A stretch of 64,000 nucleotides of DNA from Gentiana macrophylla (GCA_026214975.1 JAOBSW010000555.1:248001-312000); one strand, 5' to 3'. Shown: positions 10,408 to 23,273, counted from the stretch's first letter. Program-made: numbers and translations. The notes: generated by a model not told the origin, from the sequence alone.

Positions 10408-11105
10408 AAGCCAGTCTTCAGATCTTGTCTTTAGGGAATATGCACTAGTTAATAGAATAGAAAGAAGCATTTATCGAAATATGGAAACCATTTGCGTTTA
10501 TATACTTTAGATGTGTTACTAATACCTTTTCAGCAATGCTTAGTGGTTCTGACTTTATCAAACAAAAGTCTGCTTCTTAGGTTCGTGCTACGAATGTTAT
10601 TTTTATTGTCAATAAGACAAACAAATTATCCTATTGAAAATGAATACGTTTGTTCCAATGAATCTGGAAAAACAGAAAATAAATTTTCTGTGATACTCAA
10701 GAATTGAATCCAAGATTCTTTTTCTTATATCACTCCCACTAGTCTATCTGAAATAACTGCCCGTTGTCTATTTTATTTATCGTTTAATGCAAAGCTACCT
10801 AGTTATTCTAAAGAACTTTAGCTTTCGAGAAAATTTCTAGGATGCATTGGTCAGTGATCCGAAATCACTTTCCTTATCCTCTAATTTCGAATTTATTAAT
10901 TTTCCGGTTTAGCCTTAAAACTACTTAGTTTAGACGACTAACACCTATAAACGTTCTTTCCCATTCTCGACTTTCCTTAGATGGAAACTGTCTTGAACTA
11001 GTAGTTCATTTGAGTAGACACTACTCTTGAATTGTGGGATGTTCAGTGTTACTTGCTTGGACTATCGATTTTTCTAATCGTCAAATCATAAGATCAAAGT
11101 TCCCA

Positions 11106-11448
11106 CTAGTTTATCGGTTCCAAATACCATCTAACTAGAAACACTTTGTATCGAATGGTTTGAGAGATCATAATAAAGATCTCACTAGTTTATCGGTTTC
11201 AAATACCGTCTAACTAGCAACACTTTGTATTTATGATTTTTCAAAGATTAGAAAATCACTCGGAACTAAGCTCCCACTAGTTTATCAGTTCCAAATAATG
11301 TCTAACTAGCAACAATTTATTCTAGTTTTTCCAATAAATGGAGAAACTCCTGTGCAGTCTGTTACACATTTCCAATGATTCAGAAAAACAACAAATCATA
11401 AGACTAAGGCTCCCACTAGTTTATCGGTTCCAAATACCGTCTAACTAG
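11106..11448. repeat. Four-copy 33-base hairpin array
   Basis: Copies at 11106-11138, 11185-11217, 11277-11309 and 11416-11448. Each runs CTAGTT...CGGT...ACCG...AACTAG, giving an outer stem CTAGTT/AACTAG and an inner stem CGGT/ACCG. Copy 3 breaks the inner stem. Outside the core, a further stem pairs with different sequences in different copies: CAAAG/CTTTG at copy 1, TAAAG with CTTTG (one wobble) at copy 2, TAAGGC/GCCTTA at copy 4. Confidence 0.78.
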
Positions 11449-12079
11449 CAACGCCTTATGTATATGATTTTCCAATTTAGAAATTTGTTGTGTAATTATA
11501 CTTTTGAAAGTCACTAAATGAATTTTATATGATAGTCCTATATCATCTTTTGTAAACTAAGTTTGGTCGTCTCTCGTTCAACACGAGTGACACCCGTGAC
11601 ATACCTATACTATGTCACTTAAGTTTTTAAAGGCTTAAGAGAATAAATCTTGAAAAATTAACTGTATTGTTTGATAATTACAACGTACTTGTTACTTTCC
11701 ATATTTTTAATGAAGTCCTATTACTAACAGTTTAGTAACCTAGAGATTTAGTTGTTAATAAAATGACAGAAAGTTAAATTCAAAAATAAATTTTCACTAC
11801 TAGATTTATTTTAGGAATAATAAACTATATAAAAAAAAGTTTATCCTACCATTCCAAGGATTTAACCTCACACAGTACTGTCCGAGAGGGTCGATATCAG
11901 CACTATGACAGTTAAACTAAGACAATCTCTCTCAATGATTAAGCTTCTAGAAACAAACATCTCACGGGAATCAGACATCCCGGACCTTAATCAATGATTG
12001 CCTTCCTTTTCTAGCCTAGATACTTCAAAAATATCCATAAAGAGTGTGACCTACTATATCAGATCTCAGAGTACGCCCT

Positions 12080-12210
12080 GAGTATGCCTACGAGGGGCCG
12101 GTCAGTGACCCGGCGAGTACCCGATATCCTATCCTTTCGGAGACCAAGCCTTGAATTTTGATAGCGGTGAACACCATCCGATGGGGGCCGAAATCAAAGC
12201 GGCACGAGGT
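12080..12210. repeat. GTCAGTGACCCGGCG block, copy 2
   Basis: Second copy of the block at 8340-8460, with the identical 16 bases at 12100-12115 and a following GAACACCAT at about 12168. Nearby there are GGCCG-rich stretches up to 12290. Confidence 0.7.
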
Positions 12211-13621
12211 GTCACCATTTTCTCACGTGCTTGCATCTATAGTAGAGGCCGTGGGGTTGGTTGTCGCCTTCCCCGCTCCCACTCAATAATTTGAAAGAGT
12301 GGTGGGTTTACTAATTACGTTTTCGGCCTTGACAATAATAGAAACAATAAATCAAAGTACTCCGAACAGGGTTGGTTATGTAGGAAAGCTTACGCCGTCT
12401 TATTCGTTGGAACATATGTGACAGTTCAAGCCAATCCGGCAAGAGAAGCCACGTTTAGCCCGAAGGCTTATCGGCTATGCTAAGTCTTGTCGAACTACTG
12501 TAACGTACATCACACGTGGAGGGGAGTCGATTGAGCCGAAGCTCGGTTGAACTCGTCCAACCATGGTTAGACTATTTCCGAACCAATGTACTAAGATTCT
12601 CCGATTTCTAAATTGTCACCCAAAGCGTAATCTTGTTTCTGTTTAAGGTGGGTTTACTGAGAAGCCATCACCGAAAAGCTCAACGATTTATCCAAGTGGG
12701 ATTCACTGAGAATCCATCAGTAAAATCGTAACGATTGACAAAACCCGGGTGCTCGGTTTTTATAATTAGCTACTTATTATTTAACTACCACATATTAAAT
12801 TAATAAGAATTCATACTAATTATTCGAGTTATACACGTCAATTTTAATTCGAAATTAATAAAACTATGTGTATGCATTGGAGTGGAATCATGAAGATGCA
12901 AGTCATGGCAATTTTCCGGTTTTAAGCACGTAATCTTGATCAAACACAAAATTATACCGAAAAGTAAAGACTTTTTAATTAAATAAAACCAAATTATTAT
13001 AATTAAATAAAACCTTTTTTTTTCTCGGCTGTTACAAAATTTTTCCCAGAAAATGTAATTATTTATAATTTTCTTTTATTTTCTGCCAAACGGCAGCCTT
13101 ATATAAAAAATTTACGGTATAAAAAAAATTGTCACAGAGCCGCATAAAACCCTAGCCGCATGCTAGTTTTATAAAAAAAAAAAAAAGACTTATAGCGACG
13201 CTTTTCAGCGTCGCAGAAAGTCCTGTAGCGCAGAATTTTTAATTAAAAAACAGGTTTTTACCCTTTTCTCCTCCTTCATACCATGGGTTTCGCCTTGATC
13301 TTCAACTTTTCTTCAAGATCTTCATCTTGTCGAGCCCGGAACATCAAAATTACAATAAAAGATGCTACTTTACATGGAATTTCGAAAAAAGACATAAAAA
13401 AAAGATACAAATCCGCTCAATTGTTACTAAACAAAGGAGCTACAAAATAGATCTACGAGTAAACAATACCAACCCCAATCCATCTCTTCAAACACAACAT
13501 TCACAAGATTACAACATGATTAATTTCGAATTTTTACCAAAAAAAACCAAATAAAAACACCTAAAACATGCTTTTCCACTCCAAGATCTAAAATTCATAT
13601 ACTTTGATCGTTAGATCAAAG

Positions 13622-13633
13622 GCTCCGATACCA
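13622..13633 (-). other. Element B primer-binding site (tRNA-iMet type)
   Basis: The minus strand reads TGGTATCGGAGC two bases inside the right LTR. One base differs from the standard initiator-methionine tRNA site TGGTATCAGAGC. Confidence 0.85.
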
Positions 13634-13635
13634 CT

Positions 13636-15421
13636 TGTTAGATGTAATATCGTGGGATCAATCATAGATTGACCCGATTATGCAGCGGAATGCATCAGAT
13701 CTAGATCTAAACGAAAACAAAGAACATAAATTAAAGATCAAACTACAAGGGGGTTTAGGAGCCAACCTTTTTATAGTGCTTAACTCCAAGAACGATAGAT
13801 CTCCAAGAACATGTGTATTGAGAAGCCACAGCCTTCCAACGTGTGTCTCCCAGCAACACCAGGTGGATGGTGTTTCCCGCCGCCGGACCTCCTTGATATG
13901 CTACCGGAATAATCCCGAAGATTATCCCAACTCGAAACCCGAAGTACTTGGTCGAAATATCAACCTAAGTACTACACAATAATGGCGTGTTATGTGATCT
14001 TGTAAAAGGCTTGGGAGAACTCTCTTTATATAGGAGAGTAATCATTGTCCTCCAAGGATTTATTTAATTAATACAAAATCAATTGAAATAATCCTTTTCC
14101 TAAAAATATATATCTAGAATATTCCAAAATAAATAAGGATATATAAAAGATATTCTTTTCCTTAAATTATTTAACACATAAATAATTTAATCACATGTCT
14201 TATTATTTATTGAGAAAACAAATTTCCCAATAATAAATAACATAATATGCGCCCCAAACCCTAATTAATTGGGTCATGCGCATTTTCCATTTATTTGGGC
14301 TGAGTCCACGAAAAATGTATTTTCATGTATTTATTTATCTAGTCCAACTAAACAATTAATCCACATATCAATTAAATATTCCAATCCAACAATTTAATTA
14401 TAATTGAGGTGAAACGACGAGAAAACTAATTATGCAATTTTGGGAGCCACGTCGGAGACCATTGACCTATATTCGGTAGCTACAATAAATTAAATAAAAT
14501 TATTCGTCAGACAGAATAATTATATCCAACCTATTAATTCCGGGATTACACCACCATAAACCCGAAACTGAACTCTATCGAATATAGATAACTTACACTC
14601 AATTTATGAGTCGAAAGCGTCCACTGATATAATCATTACATACGGATAAATCCTCCATAGATTGTTCACTTCGATTCGGGATATTTCCGTAAACCCTTCT
14701 CGAAACATATTATCCTTATTTACCATTAACACTTTAGTGATCAATTAGTTCATATTCAATATAATATGAACTCGGCCGATCGATCAGTTTCTAGGGTTAA
14801 CAAATAAGGGAACTATCTGTCTACTTCACGAGGAAGGAATGGATTCCATATTCGTGATAGCCTGGACTACTCACTCATCGAGAATAGAGCCAGCGTGAAG
14901 TGTTGGACCACATAATGCTGAAGTGATCCTTACTAACACATCAAACCCTACCCCAGCCTAAGCGGTTATCTCGTGATCACCTCGAGATTGAGATTAATCC
15001 ATATATGATCGTCTTGTGATTCAATAAGACTTCTCGACACGGAATTATATCGAGAACTCAAATCAAATTGGTCCAGCCCTATATGATTATCATCATATAT
15101 AAATGCCCCATTAGGTACCCTATTAACGACAGTCCGGATAAGACTGTCACACCTAAACTGTTCTGGGCGCATTATTAGCAAATTAATCTAGAGACACGTA
15201 CTCAGATTAATAAATGCTATGGACTAAGTTAATTTTAAGTACATCACACTAACTCAATCCTCTTGTGTATAGCCATATACTGAGTTATGTGATTACATAA
15301 ACGAGGTACTTAGGGTTTTCAGTAGTGTCTTAATTATAAGCATACATGCATATAATAAGATGAATTTTTAATTCTGTCCTAAAACAATTAGATAATTGTC
15401 TTTCGGGCACTACACCTAACA
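13636..15421 (-). repeat. Element B right LTR (5' LTR), intact
   Basis: 1786 bp, TGTTAG to CTAACA, uninterrupted. Followed by the TSD TATAA at 15422-15426. The ORF crossing 15421 joins LTR sequence to element C's RT by chance. Confidence 0.93.
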
Positions 15422-15426
15422 TATAA

Positions 15427-17060
15427 AACCCAGCATGTCCTAAGAAACCTCTAAGCGTTTTTAGGTTCATGGGAGGCGGTAATCGTTCAATAGCCTTGAC
15501 TTTCACTCGGTCTACCTCATTGTCTCTCCTAGATATTTTATGCCCGAACACGATACCTTCTTCTACCATAAAGTGACATTTTCCCAATTTAACTAAAGAT
15601 TCTTATCCTCACAACGTTGCAACAATTTATTCAGATTATCTAAACAATGATCGAAAGAATCACCAAAAACACTGAAATCATCAATAAACACTTCTTAAAA
15701 CTTCTCAATCATATCAGAAAAGATGGTGGTCATGCAACGCTGGAATGTCGCCTGGGCATTACATAACCCAAGCGGCATTCGAGTTTACGCAAAAGTGCCA
15801 TACGGACATGTAAAAGTGGTCTTTTCTTGGTCATTAGGGTTGATTAGAATCTGATAATATACACTAAAGCCATCTAAAAAATGGGAAATACATATATTCA
15901 ATAAAAGGTAAAGGGAAGTGATCCTTACGTGTAGCATCATTCAGCTTCCGGTAGTCTATGCAAACGTGGTATCTGGTGATGAGTTGAGTCGGAACGAGCT
16001 CATTACGTTCATTGGGCTGCACCGTCATTCCTCCTTTCTTTGGAACAACCTGTGTCAGGCTGAACCACTCACTGTCACTGATTCCATAAATGATACCCAT
16101 CTCGAGCATCTTTGAACACGTCCTTTTTAACGACCTCTTACATATGAGGATTCAACCTCCGTTGGCCCTGCCTCACCAGTTTCATACCATCATCGAGAAT
16201 GATTTTATGCATGCAAATCTTAGGTCTTATTCCCTGTACATCCGCCATTTTCCACTCGAAGTCACGTTTATGCCTCCTCAAAACACGCAGTAGCTTTTCT
16301 TCCTGCAGATTTGTTAAAATAAACAATATAATCAACGAAAGTAAATCAGTTTTGAGAAAAGCGTACTTTAGGTGAGCCGGTAATTGTTTCAATTCCAAGT
16401 TTCAAGGAGGATCTTCAATAGACGGTTTCTCTTTTTCACCACTTAATTCAAGTTCCAGGAACTTGTGCCATCTCGTATCCATAAAATCAGTTATCTCGAG
16501 TTCACTGGCAGCTTCTGCCAACTCTTCTTTCTCGTCATCCACCATACATGACTTCATAAGACATTCCTCTATAGCATCATTGTCTTTGTAGCCATGTGTG
16601 TTAGTAGTCTCAACAACAATAGGCATAATAGTATCATGAAAATTACATTTTCTTTCATCATAAGGGTGTTTCATAGACTCGAAAACATTTATGGTAACAC
16701 TTTCCTCATCTACCCGTAATACAATCTCGCCTTTCAGGATATCAATCATTTCCCTCCAGTTGCTAAGAAAGGTCTCCCTAACAGTAGCGGTGTCCGACTA
16801 TTGGCTTCCACTTTTAGTACCACAAAGTCGGCAGGAAAAGCGAACTTGTCAACAAGAACTAACATGTCTTCGGCTACTCCTAACGGCTTCCTTAAAGACC
16901 TATCCCCCATTTGCAATGTCATAGTGGTTCTGTTTAGGTTAACTAACCCTAGCTCATCGTAAATGTGGTGGGGCATCAAAATCACACTCGCACCTAGGTC
17001 ACACATTACATTCAGGTACGTCTTAGAACCTATGGTACCAGGTATCGAAATACTACCCGG
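15427..17060 (-). pseudogene. Element C: Athila-type protease and RT (pseudogene)
   Basis: Minus-strand gypsy polymerase in pieces. At 16746-17006 is an aspartic protease with CDLGASVILMP and LLLGRPFLA. Then comes the linker (16138-16749) with LPAHLKYAFL and RVLRRHK. RT starts near 16109 (GIIYGISDSEW, VPKKGG, CIDYRKLNDATRKDHFPLPFI). The RT active site FIDDFSVFG is near 15680, and GHKISRR, LPPPMNLKTLRGFLGHAGFY lie toward 15430. Stops and frameshifts break it; one stop lies just before the FIDD motif. The domain is cut at 15427 by element B and continues at 1-44. The wording of these motifs is characteristic of the Athila lineage. Confidence 0.88.
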
Positions 17061-17072
17061 ATCTTTAAGTTT

Positions 17073-18277
17073 CTAGGGTAACTTATTCTGATATACGGCT
17101 GAACAAAATTTATTTGAACACACAACCTCTTCCATTTTCTCTTTTTTAGATAATATCCCGTTCAAAAATTTCACATACGAAGGCCTATTTGCAATCGCAT
17201 CTACGAGTGGGATATTAATCTCAACCTTATGTAAATTGTCAAGGAATTTATTATGACGCTTGGTTAATATATTCTTCTTAGGACCTCTCGGGGGATAGGG
17301 TAATGAATTAACGTCAAAGGTATTAGGTATAGAATTTATACCCTTCTTACCTTTGTCGCATGCCTCGCTCAGTTGTGCCGGTTTTCTTAACTCGACATCT
17401 TTCTTCTTGGGATTCGGAATCTCTACAACCTCATCAAATTCGTCATCACTATCCATTGGCTAAATCTTCACCTTTATCAACTCAGAATCATCATCCACTT
17501 TCTCATCATCAATCACCGGTACTTTCTTCTTCTTTTCTCAAGCTGCCTCAACTTCAACCCCGGCTTTCTTACCACTTCAAGTATAAATCACATTAACCGG
17601 ATCAGCCAGCGTAAGCGTCCTCTCCATACCAAGATCATCATCATCTTCAACCGTAGATTCTTCAATCGACACATCATTGACCCCTTTCGGATTCCTCACC
17701 TTAGTACTCGGTAAGCCCCCTGCTGGAGTGGTGTTCGATTTTTTTGAAATCTGGCCAACTTGATGCTCTAAGTTTCGTATATCTGCTCGCTTCAAAGTTA
17801 TGCTATTTTGAAACTCTTTACCCAATTGTTCAATGGTTTGTTCAAGAGTCATCTTCGGCGGTTGTTGTTGATTCTGATTGTCGGTTCTTCCCGGAGCATT
17901 CGGGTGTTGATACACATTCGGCCTTTGATTCAAAGGACCGGATTGTTGATGTTGCTAAAAATTATGATTAGAAAGCCCGGCTTGATTCGGATTATGGTTC
18001 AAATTATGATTCTGTTGCCATTGATTCGGTTGCCCTTACCAATTCTGATTCTGAACATAATTAACATCAAATGTAGGGTTAACCGACATCATATTTTGAT
18101 CCATCGGTGGCATCGCCCACGGATTCATAGCCATTTGGTTCATAAAATCTTGATTAATATGATCGCAAACATCTAACTCAGCTGTTGCGGATCCAACATT
18201 GGCTGAATAGGTGCTTCCCTGACACTAACTTGATTAACATGAGCCTTCAGCAGTAGCTTCTTCGATGTTCCATCGGT
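17073..18277 (-). pseudogene. Element C: gag C-terminal part (pseudogene)
   Basis: Fragments of Athila-type Gag upstream of protease. At 17073-17456 are YPPRGPKK and FLDNLHKVEINIPLVDAI. At 17577-17933 are a Q/N-rich stretch, LEHQVGQISKK and PAGGLPS, also seen in G1 and G2 gag. Several stops separate the pieces. The zinc-knuckle-like region is split at 18277 by solo LTR P; it resumes beyond 20041. Confidence 0.8.
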
Positions 18278-20040
18278 TGTTGGTCCCTTGGAAAGGCTGA
18301 CACAAGTTTAGAGGGGGGGAATAAACTTATCACCACAAACTAGATCTAAAACAATTAAGGTTCAGTTTTAACTTGTGTGGAGTTTAGCTGACTAAGCTGA
18401 GTTTAAGTCAAACTGACTTATAACAAAACTGAGTCAACCGGCAGTGTATTTAAGTTTTAGCCTTTATCTGGATCTTGTTGTTTCAATGAAAAAGCTGAGT
18501 ATGCTAAACTGAATTTAGGTGAATTTCAGTTTGTGTGCTGTGTATGCGTAAAACAATCAATTTCAGTATGTTGTATAAACAATTATAAATGCTGAGTAAA
18601 TAAAGGACTGAATGTAAATGTGTAAAGTATGCAGGGAAAGAATTATAGTGGTTGCAGGTGGTGCAATCCTATACGTCCACTCTTCCCCTGTGATGTAAGA
18701 GGAAAATTCCACTAGAACTCTTTGAGGTACACTATTACAAAAAGTCCTAAACGATAGTACTTGACTAATCCCTAGTGTCTCTATCTAAACAATCAAATAA
18801 CCGGTCGGATTGCTGCTCTCCAACTGCTTGAACCACTGGTCCTTGGAGGGTTGTGTTGCCTCTTCACCAGCTACCACCACAAACAAAGTCTACCCGACTG
18901 CAAATGACAACTGTCCTTGACAAATCCTAGACCGGATTGCTTCACAGTCTAAACCTTTGATTGAGAATCAAAGTTGGGCTGAGAATCAATAAATTGATTC
19001 TTGCTTGTGTTTCTTCAAAGTGTAAAATTCTGGATTTGATCGATAAAGCTTGAACACTTGAAGAGCTCAAGATATGATCTTGTTGAGTGCATACATTGAT
19101 AGCAATTCAGATGAACTAGACTTGTGCACAAAAAATGCTTGTAATCTTGTTAATTCGGTGTTTGATTCTTGATGCCAAGTCCTCTATTTATAGTGTGAGG
19201 TCCAACGTTCATCTTGATTGAATTTGAATTGTATCAACATCTATATTTTCAGGTGTCAGGCGTCAGTGACCGTTCTAAATGACAGTCCTTCATCCAATAA
19301 AAATCCTTGATTTTCAACGTTCGAATATACTTTCAGTTGCTTGGATGGCTGACTATAAAATTGTGTAACCCGATCAGTTTTATACTGAGTATGCCAGTTT
19401 TCAGTTTGTTAACTGACTTAGAGAATTAACTGAGTTTTTACTCTTCTTCAAAACTTAGTACTTTATTTATCTGATTTTTATATTACTGAATCATATTACA
19501 CCATTCTTTATACAAATCTATAAGATATAATTGTCCTTGTGATTCTTAGGTCTTCAATCAAGATCCATAAAGTCAGTTTAGGCCATCGCAGACTTACCTG
19601 AATTCTAACTTTACACTCTGGCTTTAATCTTCACAACTGAGTTTGAACCTTCAGTTCTTCAATCTTTTAAAACTTAGTCTGTGTCCCTCAGTTATTCAAA
19701 TACTGAGTTTGTTCCCTCAGTTCTTCATTTAGATAAGTCAACCGAATTTATGTCCCTCAGCGACCTTACCTTCTTCAGTTCTGAGTACGACTTCAATTTT
19801 ATGTCATGTTCTATGTTTTCTAGATGATTTCCAGTTTTCGGTTTTTCAACACTTATATCTTTTAACCTATACAATTATCAAACTCTAGTAAAACCTATAC
19901 AGTCAGTTCTAGACATCTTTTAGCTTTCCACTATAACAGCTAGTTTCAGCACTTCATCAATGGGGTGTAAACAAACAAATAACTAAATAAGATGAATCAT
20001 ATAAATAATCATCATCAAAACTAAAATTTTATTTCCAACA
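18278..20040 (-). mobile_element. Solo LTR P (copia-type, 1763 bp) inside C gag
   Basis: Starts TGTTGGTCCC and ends TTCCAACA. The start matches the LTR starts of H and J, and the other end has TTTTGATGATG-like bases (reverse complement), as those LTRs do, so it belongs to a related minus-strand copia family. No interior and no second LTR are present. The flanks (TCGGT before, GTGTT after) are not a clean TSD. The C gag frame resumes on each side. It holds many AACTGA/TCAGTT motifs, densest at 19360-19800. Confidence 0.75.
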
Positions 20041-21611
20041 GTGTTGGTACATTCTGATGTTTTATGCATACCACTGCAAGATGCATATTTATTCACCTCT
20101 CGTTGGTCTAGAATCACCTCAAGTAACTGTTTCTCCAACATCGTCACTTTGTTGGATAAATTAGTGTTCTCGTCTTATATCGACTGATCAGAACCACCAA
20201 CCATTACTTCTTTCTTAGAATTTCTTCCCTTCTAACGCTCCTTCAGTTTCATAGAATTCCATTGTCGATTGTTCTCGGCTATCCTTTCAATTGTAGCCAA
20301 CGCAACATCCGGTTACAAACTCATAAGATCTCCTCCACTCGCAGAATTCAACCTTCTTCGAGATTATTTATCTGCCCCTCCATAGAATATGAGAATCTGA
20401 TTCCAAATTTTGAAACCGTGTTGTGGATATTTTCTCAGCATAGCCTTATAACGGTCCCATGCCTCATGTAACTCCTTAGAAGCCTACTGTTCAAAATTCA
20501 AGATTTCTGCCCTCATGTCCGAAGTTCATCCAGTGGAAAGTAATTTGATAGAAAAGTCCTCATCACCTCATCCCAAGTGTGTAGTGAATCATGCGATAAA
20601 GACTCTTACCACTCGATAGCATATTCTTTCAGAACGTGTGGAAGCAGTAATAACCGGATCGTTTCTTCTGAAACACCATTTATCTTCACTGTTTTACATA
20701 TCTCCATAAAGTGATTTAAGAACTTATTCAGATCTTCCTCGGGCTTGCCTCTAAACTGAGCAATCTCCCGCAACAAAGTCCAAACATGCCCTTTGATTTC
20801 CATGTTATTAGCCTGGATGCGCGGGACACGAATAGGAGAATGACCTTCACCAATAGAGGGTGTATCATATTCTCTCAAAGTTCTCCCAGGGTTTCTCACC
20901 ATCCAATGAAATATCGGAGGTCTAAATACCGGTGCCCGATAATGCTGTGCATTTTGAGCGGCTTGTTGCACCGGAACTGGTATCAGTTGTGGAATTTGGA
21001 TATATGGTTTTTGATACGGATTCTGATACTGCCACAATCGGTTTCATAAGCATGGGATAATATTGAGCAGCCATCGGATTATACTGATTCAACATCGGAT
21101 TCATCTGAGCCATTTGAAACATCATTCGTTGGTATTGTTGCGTAACCTGGTTCAGATCTAACTGAGGTTCAGGCTATGAAACAAAAGCATTTGGATTCAA
21201 ATGCACCCCTTGAAATTGGGGCTGCGGTTGTACATTTGGTGATGGAGGTTCCCTTTGAATTGGTTCTTGTCTCGGGATTGGTTTAGGTTCCCGAATATGC
21301 AATCTAACTTCTACCTCAACCGGAAGACTTGACTCACCACGTTGTTCTGTAGATTCAACTTCCACAACATGATGTTCGTGTTCTTCTCTCCTAATTAGAG
21401 AGCCTTGACTACCAGTTTTAGTCGTATTCATAGCCATCGAGGATTCAATTTCCGGATTAGAAGATTCGGCTTGTTGAGCTGCTAGACATTCATTCATTCT
21501 ATTTATCAAAGCAAACTGTTGACGATAGAAAATCTCAATTTCCGGACGATATTCAGTTAATTCCTCGTTGCTACTTCGGGTTATACACTGCACAAATTCA
21601 AACCACAACAA
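20041..21611 (-). pseudogene. Element C: gag N-terminal part (pseudogene)
   Basis: The minus strand carries a short Cys/His segment with SCSGMHKTSEC next to 20041, then the gag core at 20606-21037 with VWTLLREIAQFRGKPEEDLNKFL-like text (QFRGKPEEDLNKFLNHF) and IRLLLLPHVLKEYAIEW. A Met/Gln/Pro-rich region lies at 20922-21125, and a charged N-terminal segment at 21174-21611. Athila Gag proteins share the L.LLP..L...A..W pattern. Frame changes at about 20600, 21040 and 21175 show it is broken. The section 20060-20600 is mostly unreadable. Confidence 0.78.
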
Positions 21612-21675
21612 ACTATATAAAAGAAAATTGACCTAATCCTGAAGATTCAACTAACTTAGGAGATGTCAACTTGAT

Positions 21676-21693
21676 TCCTCGGCAACGGCGCCA
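21676..21693 (-). other. Element C primer-binding site (tRNA-Asp type)
   Basis: The minus strand reads TGGCGCCGTTGCCGAGGA, one mismatch from the Athila tRNA-Asp site, 7 bases from the LTR. Confidence 0.88.
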
Positions 21694-21700
21694 GAAAACT

Positions 21701-23273
21701 TGATGGCCGTTTTATAGTAGTATAAAACTTTGATCGGTAGAGTACCGAGTCGGTTGTAGTATAAAACTAGCGAGCAAGGTCGTAATCCCACAGGGAATCT
21801 AGTTAAGTACCAAAGCTTGCATCATCTCTAGTTTAGATCAAAGAAATATTTGTTAAGGTTATTAAACTACAAAGTCTATTTCTACAACGACTAAATTACA
21901 ACGGGTGTTTTAAATGATTTAAAGAGATAGCCGAGTAATGTTCCAATCAACTGCTTACCAAACCCTAGCTAAGTCCGGAGGTATTCTTGATTCACCAAAA
22001 CGTAGTCCTTGTTACTCGTAGGGTGTCGATTCCGATTTCTGAGAATAGACATTATATCAATATTCTACCCTCCTATATCAGGTTCAACAGTCCGCTGATC
22101 GGATTTAACTGACCTAACACGGTCTACAATCAATGAAACGCTCAACAAGTTGATACAAACCTCACACACGAAACTGAATCTAAATAACTCAGTCGATTTT
22201 ACAGGGTGATCCTAGAACCCCGGTTCCCGTACCCTCTCGCAAAATACATATATGAAGACGATATGTGTAATATGATTATCGAGTGATCAATTCAACAAAC
22301 TTGATTAAGTATAAGTTGTAGAACTACGGTAGCATTGAGAATCAACAATCACAGCATCAAGAACACCTCAATCAACAAACTAGGGTTCGATTTCGGTGAT
22401 TATCGCATAACTCGGCTATATAACGATTAGCTACTCATTACGGCTATAAAAACACAGGATTTCATCATATAACACACAAACAAAAGAAAGATAAAAGATA
22501 TACCTATATAGACAAAACCGGACGAAGCTTCAAATCCAAGAAAACCAAGGTAAAGTGAAACTACGCTGCTAATATATATTTGGAAATTTGTTGCTGCTAA
22601 TATATTTTTGTTAAGTTGCTAATATTATATATTGGGAAAGTTGCTGTTAATATTTTTGGAAGCTAATAAATAAAATGGAACGTTGATACAAAAAATATTG
22701 GAAACTATGCTGCTAAAAATTCTCCTCATTTCCTTAGCATATATATATACTGTCTATTGCCGACTTAAGAAAGTCGGCCAACTTTGAAACTTATCTTATC
22801 AAATATGTCAGCCCAAGCTTACCACATGTGATACTGTGGCCATCACATGGTGGCATGAGGCTACCGTAATATCCGGATAAATGTCTATCATGGTATAGTT
22901 TAATAAAGACACGACATATTACACATAGCTTTATAGAAACATCCGTGGATCTTATCATGTATTTGCACCGATACTTATCCATTTAGTAAACTACCTACAG
23001 GCTAAGCTTCGGGCACACGCTCCAATCCCTGAATCTCGCCTTCCGGACATTCCGAACACCTAATTCCTGGACAAAATCACCACAAATACAACATGTAACC
23101 CCTACAAGACACTAGGGTGACCGAGAGTGCATCAAAACACCGAAAACATCGAGATTTCCAGGATGCAAACGGCGCAAAATGTGTTGAAATCAAGCCAAAT
23201 ATTCCAGGATTTAAGTAAAACGAGTCAAAATGGGATATAAAACACGTAAGAAAATAGAGTCGAGTTAACATCA
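21701..23273 (-). repeat. Element C 5' LTR (1573 bp)
   Basis: Begins TGATGGCC and ends TTAACATCA, so the termini are TGATG/CATCA. Beside the PBS on the left; the right flank is D's gag. The partner LTR is outside the window, so the TSD (candidate GAAAG, 23274-23278) cannot be checked. Near the inner end it contains the CCCTGTGGGAT-type motif also seen in A, E and G LTRs. Confidence 0.85.

Larger units (their letters stand above)
8178..13635 (-). other. Element B internal region, no coding potential recognised
   Basis: About 5.46 kb without a frame resembling gag or pol on either strand. The longest frames are about 70 codons. Its features are repeated, partly self-complementary blocks: a shared GTCAGTGACCCGGCG block near both ends, four AGGGAATCACCCCT-type repeats at 9109-10407, and four 33-base hairpins at 11106-11448. 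Homopolymer and AT-rich stretches fill 12990-13250. Intervals between these repeats hold nothing I could identify. Confidence 0.7.
50..15421 (-). mobile_element. Element B: large non-coding LTR retrotransposon (LARD-like)
   Basis: A complete element with LTRs of 1785 and 1786 bp, starting TGTTAG and ending CTAACA, flanked by the 5-bp duplication TATAA (45-49 and 15422-15426). It sits in the RT of element C. Orientation is minus: the reverse complement of 13622-13633 reads TGGTATCGGAGC, a tRNA-iMet PBS with one mismatch, next to the right LTR, and a purine tract lies on the minus strand next to the left LTR. The internal 5.46 kb (8178-13635) encodes no recognisable gag or pol, so B must have used proteins from another element. 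Its left LTR was later split by element A. The PBS suggests a copia-type helper, but this is inference. Confidence 0.9.

Noticed and set aside
13020..13260. Host promoter or exon in the AT-rich, A-run part of B
   Set aside because: Lies between B's repeats and its PBS; no gene model and no splice pattern.
15330..15587. 85-codon minus ORF with RT text and an unrelated tail
   Set aside because: The tail is B LTR sequence read through the insertion junction. Only the RT part (from 15427) is real.
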